From positions 1 through 13,971 of the forward strand of contig DATMAC010000350.1 of the NCBI GenBank assembly GCA_035573655.1: 13,971 bases of DNA. The letters are read 5' to 3'. The notes under the pieces were generated by a model, which searched no databases, was not told where the DNA came from, and was given only the letters and a program-made list of their open reading frames with translations. A program made the translations under genes and the position numbers. The stretch's first letter is position 1. Every line of letters starts with the position of its first letter. This document shows, in pieces, positions 6,810-13,858 of this stretch. The DNA comes from Thermoflexus sp035573655. Its GTDB lineage: Bacteria > Chloroflexota > Anaerolineae > Thermoflexales > Thermoflexaceae.

Positions 6810-7754
6810 ATGATGCCCCGCGCGATGATCGAGGTCAATCGGTTGGTCAAAAAGTATGGGGAGCGGGTGGCGGTCCATGCGGTGAGCTTCTGCATCCAGG
6901 AGGGAGAGGTCTTCGGATTGCTGGGGCCTAACGGAGCGGGTAAGACGACGCTCATCTCGATTCTCGCGACATTGCTCCCTCCGGATGAGGGGCAGGTCAC
7001 CATTGCTGGCTACGATTTGGTGCGAGAGAGCCATCGGATCAAGCGGCTCATCGGCTTCGTCCCTCAGGAATTGGCCCTCTACCCCACCCTCAGCGCCTGG
7101 GACAATCTGGCCTTCTTCGGCCGCATCTACGGCCTGCGAGGGACGGCGCTCAAGGAACGCATCGCCGCTGTGCTGGATCTGGTGGGGTTACGCGATCGCG
7201 CCGGGGACGCCGTGCGCACCTTCTCCGGCGGGATGAAGCGCCGTCTGAACATCGCCGCCGGCCTTATCCACCAGCCACGGATCCTCCTCCTGGACGAGCC
7301 CACCGTTGGCGTAGACCCCCAATCGCGAAACTTCATCTTTGAGCACATCGAGCGACTGAAGGCGGAGGGGATGACCATCCTCTACACCACCCACTATATG
7401 GAAGAGGCGGAACGCCTCTGCGACCGCGTGGCGATTATGGACGAGGGGCACATCCTGGTCCTGGACACCCCCAAAGGGTTGATCGACCGGTTGGGTGGCG
7501 GGGTCATCTACGTTGGGTTGGCGTCGGATGCGATGGAGATGTTACTGCCCGCCATCCGTGCCCTGCCCCATGTGCAGACCGTTTCCCTTCAAGATCACCG
7601 GCTCAAGATCGAAACCCGCGAAGCCCGTGCCGCCACGTTGGAACTCATCGAACTGTGCAATGCCCATAATGTGCCCATCCTCTCCTTGGAGATTCTGGAG
7701 CCGAGCCTGGAGAGCGTCTTCCTGCACCTGACGGGCAAACGCTTGCGCGATTAG
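6810..7754 (+). CDS. ABC-2 type exporter, ATP-binding subunit
   Basis: This 314-residue ATPase belongs to the CcmA/DrrA-like group that powers ABC-2 exporters. It has Walker A GPNGAGKTT (39-47), Q-loop glutamine in GFVPQ (Q86), signature FSGGM (138-142; Phe replaces the usual Leu), Walker B ILLLDEP (158-164) with catalytic E163, and H-loop H195 in TTHYMEEAERLCDR. A C-terminal extension of about 80 residues follows, as in drug and polysaccharide exporters. GGAGGG at 6801-6806 serves the ATG at 6810 or the adjacent one at 6813. The permease gene follows after 9 nt, so the two are co-transcribed. The substrate cannot be told from sequence. Confidence 0.93.
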   Translation: MMPRAMIEVNRLVKKYGERVAVHAVSFCIQEGEVFGLLGPNGAGKTTLISILATLLPPDEGQVTIAGYDLVRESHRIKRLIGFVPQELALYPTLSAWDNLAFFGRIYGLRGTALKERIAAVLDLVGLRDRAGDAVRTFSGGMKRRLNIAAGLIHQPRILLLDEPTVGVDPQSRNFIFEHIERLKAEGMTILYTTHYMEEAERLCDRVAIMDEGHILVLDTPKGLIDRLGGGVIYVGLASDAMEMLLPAIRALPHVQTVSLQDHRLKIETREARAATLELIELCNAHNVPILSLEILEPSLESVFLHLTGKRLRD

Positions 7755-7763
7755 GGGGGCACG

Positions 7764-9023
7764 ATGTGGAATCAAATCCTGGCCTTAACCTGGAAAGACC
7801 TCAAGATTTTCTTCAAGGATCCGGGGGCGGTAGCGCTGATATTTCTGCAGCCCTTCGTCTTCATCGTGGTGATGAGTTACGCCCTGGGCGGCATGTTCGG
7901 GCCCCGCAAGGACCAAATTCATCTTCTGGCCGTGAACCAGGATAGGGGGACGCATGCGACAGCCATCCTCCGGCAGCTGGATGAAATGGAGGCTTTTCAG
8001 GTGGAAACGACCTGGGACGGCCAGCCCCTAACCCAGGAGATGGCAGAGCGGCTGATCGCTGAAGGAAAACGCAACCTGGCCCTGGTCTTTCCGCCCGACT
8101 TCTCCGAAGCCCTGGAACAGAACTTAACCGCAACGGAGCGACATACCACCAGGGTGTTGGTCATCGTGGACCCGGCCACCTCCAGCCAGTTCGTTGAGCC
8201 GATCCTGGGAACCCTACGGGGCCTCTTGGAGCGGAGCATCTATAAGGCGATGACGCCGAAAGGATTGGATTTCCTCTTTGAGCAGCTGGCGCCCCACGTC
8301 CCAGCTGAGCAGCGCGAGATGTTTAAAGCTCGGGCTCAGGAGGCCCTATCCGGCGGCCTGTTGGGAGGCCGGGAACCCGTGGTCACGCTGGAGCGGACAA
8401 CCCCGGCCGGGATGCGGGTCGAGAAGTACCCGGATGTCTTCCAACAGAATGTCCCTGGCTACACAATCTACGGCATCTTCTGGATCGTGACCCTGTTGGC
8501 CGGCTCGGTCCTTCAGGAAAAACGGGAGGGAACCTTCCGCCGGCTGTTGGTGGCCCCGATGAACCGGGCAATTATGTTGACCGGCAAATTGGTGCCATAC
8601 TACATCATCAACTTGATCCAACTCGCAATCATGCTAGGAGCCTCCAGCCTGGTGTTCGGGATGAGCCTGGGCCGTTCGCCGGCCGGCCTGGTGGCCGTGA
8701 GCCTGGCGGCCGCGGCGACGGCCACCGGGCTGGGGGTGCTGGTCGCCGCCCTGGCCCGCACGGAGGCCCAAGTGGGCGGCCTCACAGTGTTGTTGCTGTT
8801 GACCATGTCCGCTCTGGGCGGCTGCTTCGTTCCGCGTTTCATTATGCCCCCATGGCTGAAGACGATTGGGCTCTTAACACCCCATGCCTGGGCGCTGGAC
8901 GCCTACCAGGATCTGTTGGTGCGGGGATATGGGCTGCGGGAGGTGTTGCCTAAGGTGGGTGCTCTGGCCGCTTTCGCGGGAGTCTTCTTCGGGATCGGCG
9001 TGTGGCGGTTCCGCTTCGAATGA
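7764..9023 (+). CDS. ABC-2 type exporter, permease subunit
   Basis: This 419-residue membrane protein partners the ATPase encoded just upstream. One membrane segment lies near residues 21-41 (VALIFLQPFVFIVVMSYALG). A large external domain of about 180 residues follows (roughly 45-225), then a cluster of about five segments from residue 233 to the C-terminus, including LVPYYIINLIQLAIML and LTVLLLLTMSALGGCFVP. This one-plus-five layout is the ABC2_membrane_3 / YhiH-like type. Conserved features include QEKREGTFRRLLVAPM, the cytoplasmic coupling region after the second segment, and PWLKTIGLLTPHAWALDAYQ near the end. The ribosome binding site is AGGGGGG. Drug, lipid or polymer export is possible; none can be chosen. 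Confidence 0.92.
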   Translation: MWNQILALTWKDLKIFFKDPGAVALIFLQPFVFIVVMSYALGGMFGPRKDQIHLLAVNQDRGTHATAILRQLDEMEAFQVETTWDGQPLTQEMAERLIAEGKRNLALVFPPDFSEALEQNLTATERHTTRVLVIVDPATSSQFVEPILGTLRGLLERSIYKAMTPKGLDFLFEQLAPHVPAEQREMFKARAQEALSGGLLGGREPVVTLERTTPAGMRVEKYPDVFQQNVPGYTIYGIFWIVTLLAGSVLQEKREGTFRRLLVAPMNRAIMLTGKLVPYYIINLIQLAIMLGASSLVFGMSLGRSPAGLVAVSLAAAATATGLGVLVAALARTEAQVGGLTVLLLLTMSALGGCFVPRFIMPPWLKTIGLLTPHAWALDAYQDLLVRGYGLREVLPKVGALAAFAGVFFGIGVWRFRFE

Positions 9024-9045
9024 GCGTTCTGCCCAATGGCCCTAT

Positions 9046-9094
9046 CCCCTTTCTCCTCCCCCACAGCCCTTTTGGGCCGCGGGGAGGGGGGCGG
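9046..9094 (+). repeat. REP-like palindromic element, copy 1
   Basis: CCCCTTTCTCCTCC leads into a hairpin with arms CTCCCC..GCCC and GGGC..GGGGAG around a TTTT loop (about 9057-9086), followed by GGGGGCGGG. It closely matches the reverse complement of 10057-10107, including the 14-nt pyrimidine lead, CAGCCC, GGGC and GGGAGG. It starts 22 nt after the permease stop and lacks a T run, so a repeat element fits better than a terminator. Confidence 0.7.
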
Positions 9095-9119
9095 GACCGT
9101 CGGCCCGCACCATCTCTTT

Positions 9120-9137
9120 GGGGGCTGGGAGCCACCC
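9120..9137 (+). terminator. Possible weak terminator after the ABC exporter genes
   Basis: GGG-GGCT and AGCC-A-CCC pair around a GGG loop, followed by ATCTTCTC. The tail is pyrimidine-rich but poor in consecutive T, so the call is tentative. Confidence 0.3.
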
Positions 9138-9224
9138 ATCTTCTCAACTGCATACCCCAAAACAAACGCGGATGAAGCACTGGAGTGTTGCGAAATCCTG
9201 GCAGTGCCCTATTCTCAACCTCAG

Positions 9225-9233
9225 TGATATAAT
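9225..9233 (+). promoter_or_regulatory. Extended -10 promoter of the DUF151 gene
   Basis: TGA precedes a perfect TATAAT (9228-9233), with no convincing -35. The predicted start near 9240 leaves about 43 nt of leader. CCTC (9219-9222) and GAGG (9235-9238) form a small dyad around the box. Confidence 0.6.
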
Positions 9234-9282
9234 CGAGGTAAGAATCCAAATGGCGTCGGTGGACTGAACCGGGGAGGCTCCG

Positions 9283-9801
9283 ATGATCGAAGTGGTGATT
9301 GATAGCATTCGCGCCAGCCTGATGTCTCAGCACCGAGTGATCATCCTGCGAGAACGGGAGAGCGACCGCTACCTTCCCATCTGGATCGGACCTTACGAGG
9401 CGGAGGCCATTAACATCGAGCTGCAGCAAATCGAGGTCGCCCGCCCCCTGACCCACGATCTATTAAAGAACGTCATCACCGAGATGGGGGGGACGATCCT
9501 CTATGTAGTGGTGAACGACCTCCGTAACGACACCTTTTACGCCCGCATCGTGATCCAGATGGACTCCCGTCGCTTGGAGATCGACTCCCGACCCAGCGAC
9601 GCCATCGCCCTTGCGGTCCGCGCCAGGGTGCCCATCTACGTGGATGAAGAGGTCATGGAGCGGGCGGGGGTCAACCCGCACGAGGAGGAGATCGAAAGCG
9701 AGAGCCTTGAAAGCCCCGAGGCCAAGCTGGAGGAATCCCCCTTCCGCGATCTCATCGAGTCCCTCGATTTGGACGATCTGGGGGAGGCTGGAGAGGAATA
9801 A
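9283..9801 (+). CDS. DUF151 / bifunctional nuclease family protein
   Basis: The 172-residue protein has the DUF151 (BFN) domain across about 1-130. Motifs are LPIWIGPYEAEAI (31-43), RPLTHDL (54-60) and DSRPSDAIALAVR (101-113). A Glu-rich linker follows and then FRDLIESLDLDDL (154-166), a tail common in bacterial members. Plant homologues were reported to cut both RNA and DNA, and bacterial members are conserved but mostly uncharacterised, so nuclease activity here is by family only. GGGGAGG (9271-9277) at 5-nt spacing fixes the ATG. The gene has its own promoter and appears monocistronic. Confidence 0.93.
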   Translation: MIEVVIDSIRASLMSQHRVIILRERESDRYLPIWIGPYEAEAINIELQQIEVARPLTHDLLKNVITEMGGTILYVVVNDLRNDTFYARIVIQMDSRRLEIDSRPSDAIALAVRARVPIYVDEEVMERAGVNPHEEEIESESLESPEAKLEESPFRDLIESLDLDDLGEAGEE

Positions 9802-9913
9802 AGGATCCGACCATTGCTGGGCTGGCGTGGATGGGTCCTATCGCAGGGTGGGTTTTCTTTGCTCTCTCGGATCCGCCTCATTCTCCTCAGCGCGGAATGG
9901 TGAACCCCTCCCC

Positions 9914-9948
9914 GATCCAGTGGCCAGCAACAGACTGGCCTTGGGATC
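9914..9948 (+). terminator. Possible terminator hairpin downstream of the DUF151 gene
   Basis: GATCC (9914-9918) pairs with GGATC (9944-9948) and GGCCA (9922-9926) with TGGCC (9936-9940) around a 9-nt loop, with a small internal mismatch. Only TTATCC follows, and it lies 113 nt after the stop, so the assignment is weak. Confidence 0.3.
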
Positions 9949-10056
9949 TTATCCAGCATCTACCTGGCGGAGGGCCTTTCCTTGTCGCTTTTTCTCCTTT
10001 AGGGCCCTTTGTCCCTCCTTCTTTTCCACAGAAGAACCGAGCGCTAAAGCGCCCGG

Positions 10057-10107
10057 GCCACCCTCCTCCCTGTAGCCCTTTGGGCTGCAGGGAGGAGGAG
10101 AAAGGGG
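10057..10107 (-). repeat. REP-like palindromic element, copy 2 (inverted)
   Basis: Arms of 17 bp (10062-10078 and 10082-10098), with one T-G wobble, surround a TTT loop. Its reverse complement starts with CCCCTTTCTCCTCC, exactly as copy 1 at 9046-9059, and shares the core and far arm. The two copies lie about 1 kb apart in opposite orientation, on either side of the DUF151 gene. Confidence 0.75.
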
Positions 10108-10432
10108 GAAGGAGCCATCGCTCCCTCCACCGAACATCCCCAAAATTTAGGCAGACAAAGGGCTGCTGCGACGAATCCGGAGGCGCCCAGCCAGCTTCCA
10201 AACCCCTACGAAAAAACCAACAAAGTGTCCACATCATTTTGTGGAAGCATCTCTCGGGGGGCGGCTCTCGGGCCGCCGTTTGGCGCTTCAAGGAGACCGC
10301 CATCGGTGTGTGGAGGAGCGCGCCCTCCGAAAAAGGGGATTAAAATGTTCGTTGGCGAAGAGGATCTGCATAAGCTCATGGGTCAAAGTCCTTTAGGAAG
10401 ATAAACGGGCAACCTGGACAGGAGGCTGGTGA

Positions 10433-11788
10433 ATGCCAGAGGTCGAGCTGATGGAAGGGGTCCCCCTCGCGCCCCATAACTTGGAGGCGGAAGAAGCCGT
10501 CTTAGGCGCTGTCCTCCTGGATCCCGAATTGATGCACACGCTGGCCACCATGCTGCGGCCGGACGATTTCTTCTTGGAGAAGCATCGCTGGATCTGGGAG
10601 GCTTATTTGGCCCTCCATGATCGCCGGGAGGCCATTGATCCGGTGACCGTGGCCGATGAGCTGGAGCGCCACGGACGTCTTCAAGAAATCGGCGGGCGAG
10701 GCTTCCTGATCGGCTTGGCCGCCCGCGTCCCCACCACCGTCCACGCGATGGATTACGCCCGTCTGGTGGAACGGGATTCGATCCGCCGGCGTCTTCTGGA
10801 GGCCGCCACGCAGATCGCCCGGATGGCCTACGAGGATTCCCAGAGCGATGTGGACGAATTGCTGGATCGCGCGGAGGGAGCCCTCTTTGCGGTGGCCCAG
10901 CGCCGTCTCATCCGGGATGTGCAATCCATCCGCGATCTTCTGCGCACGTATTACGAGCACATTGAATATCTTTACGAACATCGGGGAGAGCCCTTAGGGA
11001 TCCCCACGGGTTTCCGCGATCTGGATCGACTGCTGGGGGGTCTGCAGCGCTCGGATCTGGTGATCGTGGCCGCCCGGCCCGGTGTGGGGAAAACTTCCCT
11101 CCTGCTCTCCTTCGCCCTGAACGCCGCCAAGCGCTACCGCCAGCGGGTGGCCATCTTCTCGCTGGAGATGTCCGCTGAACAGGTCGTCCATCGCCTGGTG
11201 GCCCAAGAAACCGGCATCGAAGGCCAACGGCTGCGTTTGGGGGAGTTGCGAGAGGACGAGTGGCCGCGGTTCGTCCACGCGGTGAGCGTGCTGTCCGAGT
11301 TGCCCATCTGGATCGATGACACGCCGGCGATCTCCGCCCTGCAGCTGCGGGCCAAGGCGCGTCGCCTTTATGCGGAACATGGGCTGGATCTGTTGATCGT
11401 GGACTATCTGCAACTGATGACCGCGGACATCCGAGCGGAGAACCGAGTACAGGAGATCTCCTACATCTCCCGGGCCCTGAAGAGCCTGGCCCGAGAGCTG
11501 AACATCCCGGTGGTGGCTGCCTCTCAGCTCTCCCGCGCCGTCGAGCAGCGTCACGATAAGCGGCCGATCCTGGCCGACCTCCGGGAGAGCGGCAGCATTG
11601 AGCAGGACTCCGATGTGGTGATCTTCATCTATCGGGACGAGATCTACAATCCGGACACGGATCGCAAGAATATCGCGGAGATCATCGTGGCGAAACATCG
11701 CAACGGCCCGATTGGGACCGTCGAACTGTACTTCCGTCCTTCCCAGGCCCAGTTCATCGATTTGCATAAGCAGGAGATCCGGCTGTGA
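10433..11788 (+). CDS. dnaB: DnaB, replicative DNA helicase
   Basis: This hexameric RecA-fold helicase unwinds DNA at the replication fork and recruits primase. At 451 residues it has normal length, without an intein. The N-terminal DnaB domain spans about 10-115 (PHNLEAEEAVLGAVLLDP), followed by a linker and the RecA-like C-terminal domain from about 180 with GIPTGFRDLDRLLGGLQ, Walker A ARPGVGKTS, FSLEMSAEQ, Walker B LLIVDYLQLM, AASQLSRAVEQR, LADLRESGSIEQDSD and the final AKHRNGPIGTVELYF block with the arginine-finger region. AGGAGG (10420-10425) at 7-nt spacing supports the ATG. Its stop overlaps the GTG start of the next gene by 4 nt (GTGA), indicating translational coupling with the primosome genes. 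Confidence 0.98.
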   Translation: MPEVELMEGVPLAPHNLEAEEAVLGAVLLDPELMHTLATMLRPDDFFLEKHRWIWEAYLALHDRREAIDPVTVADELERHGRLQEIGGRGFLIGLAARVPTTVHAMDYARLVERDSIRRRLLEAATQIARMAYEDSQSDVDELLDRAEGALFAVAQRRLIRDVQSIRDLLRTYYEHIEYLYEHRGEPLGIPTGFRDLDRLLGGLQRSDLVIVAARPGVGKTSLLLSFALNAAKRYRQRVAIFSLEMSAEQVVHRLVAQETGIEGQRLRLGELREDEWPRFVHAVSVLSELPIWIDDTPAISALQLRAKARRLYAEHGLDLLIVDYLQLMTADIRAENRVQEISYISRALKSLARELNIPVVAASQLSRAVEQRHDKRPILADLRESGSIEQDSDVVIFIYRDEIYNPDTDRKNIAEIIVAKHRNGPIGTVELYFRPSQAQFIDLHKQEIRL

Positions 11789-12477
11789 GGGCTTCAAACG
11801 AAAAGAAAACGTTCTCCGGCTTCCCTTCAGGCAAGGCCCGTACGGTGCCGATCCCAGAAGCCTTCTTCACAGAGCTGCTCCCACAAATCGACCACCCGGG
11901 GGAGCTGCGGGTCACCCTCGCCTGCTTCTACCACTTGGCCCGCCGGAGCGGGCCGTTACGCTACGTCCGACGCTCCGAGCTGGAGATGGACCCTGCCCTG
12001 ACAGCCGCGCTCTCCGCTGCGGAGATCCGGGAAGGCCTGAATCGAGCGGTGGCGCGGGGGACCCTCTTGCACGTCCGCGTGGAGGAGGATGGGCGGGCGG
12101 ATGATCTCTATTTCCTCAACACCCCGCGGGGCCGCATGGCCTACGACGCGATCCGACGGGGCGCCCGTCCCGCTAGCCTGGACTTGGGGGAGTCCGCCGT
12201 GTTGGTGGCCGATCGCCCCAACCTTTTCGCGCTATATGAGCAGAACATCGGGCTTCTCACCCCCATGATCGCCCAGGAGCTGGAGGAGGCGGCCCAGGCC
12301 TACCCTGCGGAATGGATCGAAGAGGCCATCCGGATCGCTGTATCCCGCAACGTCCGCCGCTGGTCCTACGTCCGTCGGATCCTGGAACGCTGGGCCGCAG
12401 AAGGTCGGGAAACCGGAGGGATGGATGAAGCACATCGGCGACGTGTTGTCGAGTCGTGGAAAAAACTTCGGCGCTGA
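11785..12477 (+). CDS. DnaD-domain primosome / replication-initiation protein
   Basis: The 230-residue protein has an N-terminal region (about 17-125) that looks like a winged-helix replication module, and a C-terminal DnaD-type domain (about 148-207; DnaB_2 / PF07261 family). Its hallmarks are YEQNIGLLTPMIAQEL, AEWIEEAIRIAV and WSYVRRILERWAAEG. In Firmicutes such proteins (DnaD, DnaB) bridge DnaA or PriA to helicase loading. Here it sits between dnaB and a DnaC/DnaI-like loader, which supports the same role. The GTG start at 11785 overlaps the dnaB stop (GTGA) and is preceded by AGGAGAT. Its end overlaps the next gene by 53 nt. The N-terminal half is divergent and not assigned by clear motif. 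Confidence 0.85.
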   Translation: MRASNEKKTFSGFPSGKARTVPIPEAFFTELLPQIDHPGELRVTLACFYHLARRSGPLRYVRRSELEMDPALTAALSAAEIREGLNRAVARGTLLHVRVEEDGRADDLYFLNTPRGRMAYDAIRRGARPASLDLGESAVLVADRPNLFALYEQNIGLLTPMIAQELEEAAQAYPAEWIEEAIRIAVSRNVRRWSYVRRILERWAAEGRETGGMDEAHRRRVVESWKKLRR

Positions 12478-13858
12478 GCCAGAGCCCTCAGTGAAACCGG
12501 CGGGAGCGAAATCCGAAGGGGAAGAGCTCGCCTCTGCGGGCGCTCGGAGGCCGGAGCCGGAAGCCGGGGCCCCCGTTTGCCCTGTCTGTGGAGGGCTCGG
12601 ATATATCACCTATGATGTGCCGCCGGGTCATCCGCTGTTCGGCCGGGCGGTGCCTTGCGCGTGTCAGGCGGAACGACAGGCCGTGGAGTTGCGCCGACGG
12701 CTACACGAGACCAGCTCTCTGCGGGTACTTCAGGATAAGCGGTTCGAGACCTTCCTCCCGGACGGATTGGGGCTTCCGCCGGAACAGGCTCGAAGCTTAC
12801 GGCGGGCATGGGAGCGAGCCCGGGCGTTTGCGGAGCACCCGGAGGGATGGTTGGTGCTGCGCGGGGGGACTGGATGTGGGAAAACTCACCTTGCCGCGGC
12901 CATCGCCCATCGCCTTCTGGAACGCGGCGTGGCTGCTCTTTTCATTAACGTGCCGGATCTCCTCGACGAGCTGCGGGCGACTTTTCATCCGGAGGCCGAA
13001 AGCTCCTATGAGGAACGGTTCTGGGAACTGCGCGAGGCCCCGGTCTTGATCCTGGATGACCTGGGCGCCCAGCAGAGCACGCCCTGGGCCCAAGAGAAGC
13101 TGTTCCAACTCCTGGACTGGCGCTACAACGCTCGGCTCCCTACAGTGATCACAACAAACCTCTCCCTGGATGCCTTTGAACCCCGCCTGCGCTCCCGGCT
13201 TCAGGATCCGCGCCTGGTGGAAATCGTGGCCATCCTGGCCCCCGACTTCCGACGGGGTGGTCCCTCGGTCGGGCCGGACCTGAACCTCCTCCCGCTGCTC
13301 CGGGAGATGACCTTCGAAACTTTCCGGGATCGGCCAGAGCTCTCCCCCCGCGAGCGGGACAACCTGCGGGAGGCGATCCGGATGGCGCGGGCTTACGCCG
13401 AGGACCCCCACGGTTGGTTGGTCCTGGCCGGCCCTTACGGATCCGGCAAAACCCATCTGGCCGCCGCCATCGCCCACGTCGTCGCCGCTCGGGGAACCCC
13501 AACCCTCTTCGTGGGGGTTCCGGATCTCCTCGACTGGCTGCGGGCAGCCTTCCACCCGAGGAGCGATCAGCCCTACGACCGGCGCTTCGATGAGGTGAAG
13601 CTGGCGCCATTTCTGGTGCTGGACGATCTGGGGACGGAGAGCGCGACCCCCTGGGCGCGGGAGAAGCTCTATCAGCTGCTGAACTATCGCTATCTGGCCA
13701 GCACCCCGACCGTGATCACGACCGCGATCCCTTTAGAGCAGCTGGACGCGCGAATCGCCGCCCGCCTGAGCGATGAGGCACGGGTGACCGTGATCACCCT
13801 GGATCTCCCACCTTATCGTACCCCCCTCCGACGCCGTGAACCCCGCCGTGCGTCCTAA
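12425..13858 (+). CDS. Tandem DnaC/DnaI-type AAA+ helicase loader (two ATPase modules)
   Basis: The 477-residue protein has a short Pro/Glu-rich N-terminus, a four-cysteine zinc-finger-like motif (C52/C55 in CPVCGG, C78/C80 in PCAC) as in DnaI/DnaC loaders, then two homologous AAA+ modules. Module 1 (about 107-275) has Walker A GGTGCGKT (147-154), Walker B VLILDDLG (D211/D212), sensor-1 N245 in VITTNLS, and box VII RSRLQD (256-261). Module 2 (about 297-465) has Walker A GPYGSGKT (336-343), Walker B FLVLDDLG (D400/D401), but ITTA (A434) at sensor 1 and ARLSD at box VII. The Walker lysines are 189 residues apart. Typical DnaC/DnaI is one module of 250-310 residues. GGAGGG (12415-12420) supports the ATG inside the preceding gene. 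IstB transposition ATPase is unlikely given the dnaB context and absence of transposase. Confidence 0.9.
   Translation: MKHIGDVLSSRGKNFGAEPEPSVKPAGAKSEGEELASAGARRPEPEAGAPVCPVCGGLGYITYDVPPGHPLFGRAVPCACQAERQAVELRRRLHETSSLRVLQDKRFETFLPDGLGLPPEQARSLRRAWERARAFAEHPEGWLVLRGGTGCGKTHLAAAIAHRLLERGVAALFINVPDLLDELRATFHPEAESSYEERFWELREAPVLILDDLGAQQSTPWAQEKLFQLLDWRYNARLPTVITTNLSLDAFEPRLRSRLQDPRLVEIVAILAPDFRRGGPSVGPDLNLLPLLREMTFETFRDRPELSPRERDNLREAIRMARAYAEDPHGWLVLAGPYGSGKTHLAAAIAHVVAARGTPTLFVGVPDLLDWLRAAFHPRSDQPYDRRFDEVKLAPFLVLDDLGTESATPWAREKLYQLLNYRYLASTPTVITTAIPLEQLDARIAARLSDEARVTVITLDLPPYRTPLRRREPRRAS

Larger units (their letters stand above)
9802..10432. other. 631-bp gene-free, hairpin-rich leader region before dnaB
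   Basis: No supported gene. Contents in order: an 8-bp inverted repeat GGATCCGA (9803-9810) / TCGGATCC (9867-9874) enclosing 56 bp; a compound hairpin GATCC..GGCCA / TGGCC..GGATC (9914-9948); REP-like copy 2 (10057-10107); TCCACA / TGTGGA (10228-10245); a GGCGGC / GCCGCC hairpin (10260-10277); a GGAGG / CCTCC hairpin (10312-10328); a TAAAAT box (10341-10346) that may be the dnaB -10; and a 19-codon frame (10345-10404). A long open frame across most of this stretch has Pro/Gly/Ser-rich, non-protein-like composition and is discounted. Confidence 0.5.

Noticed and set aside
10228..10245. TCCACA / TGTGGA pair considered as DnaA boxes or an origin near dnaB
   Set aside because: They match the TTATCCACA consensus at only 7 and 6 of 9 positions, with no cluster, no AT-rich unwinding region and no dnaA or dnaN nearby.
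9831..10343. 170-codon plus-strand open frame before dnaB
   Set aside because: No ribosome binding site, composition rich in Pro/Gly/Ser, and it runs through the REP-like repeat; no domain seen.
12425..13858. IstB-type transposition helper (IS21 family)
   Set aside because: No istA transposase or terminal repeats. The Cys4 motif and the overlap with dnaB and DnaD-like genes fit a helicase loader better.
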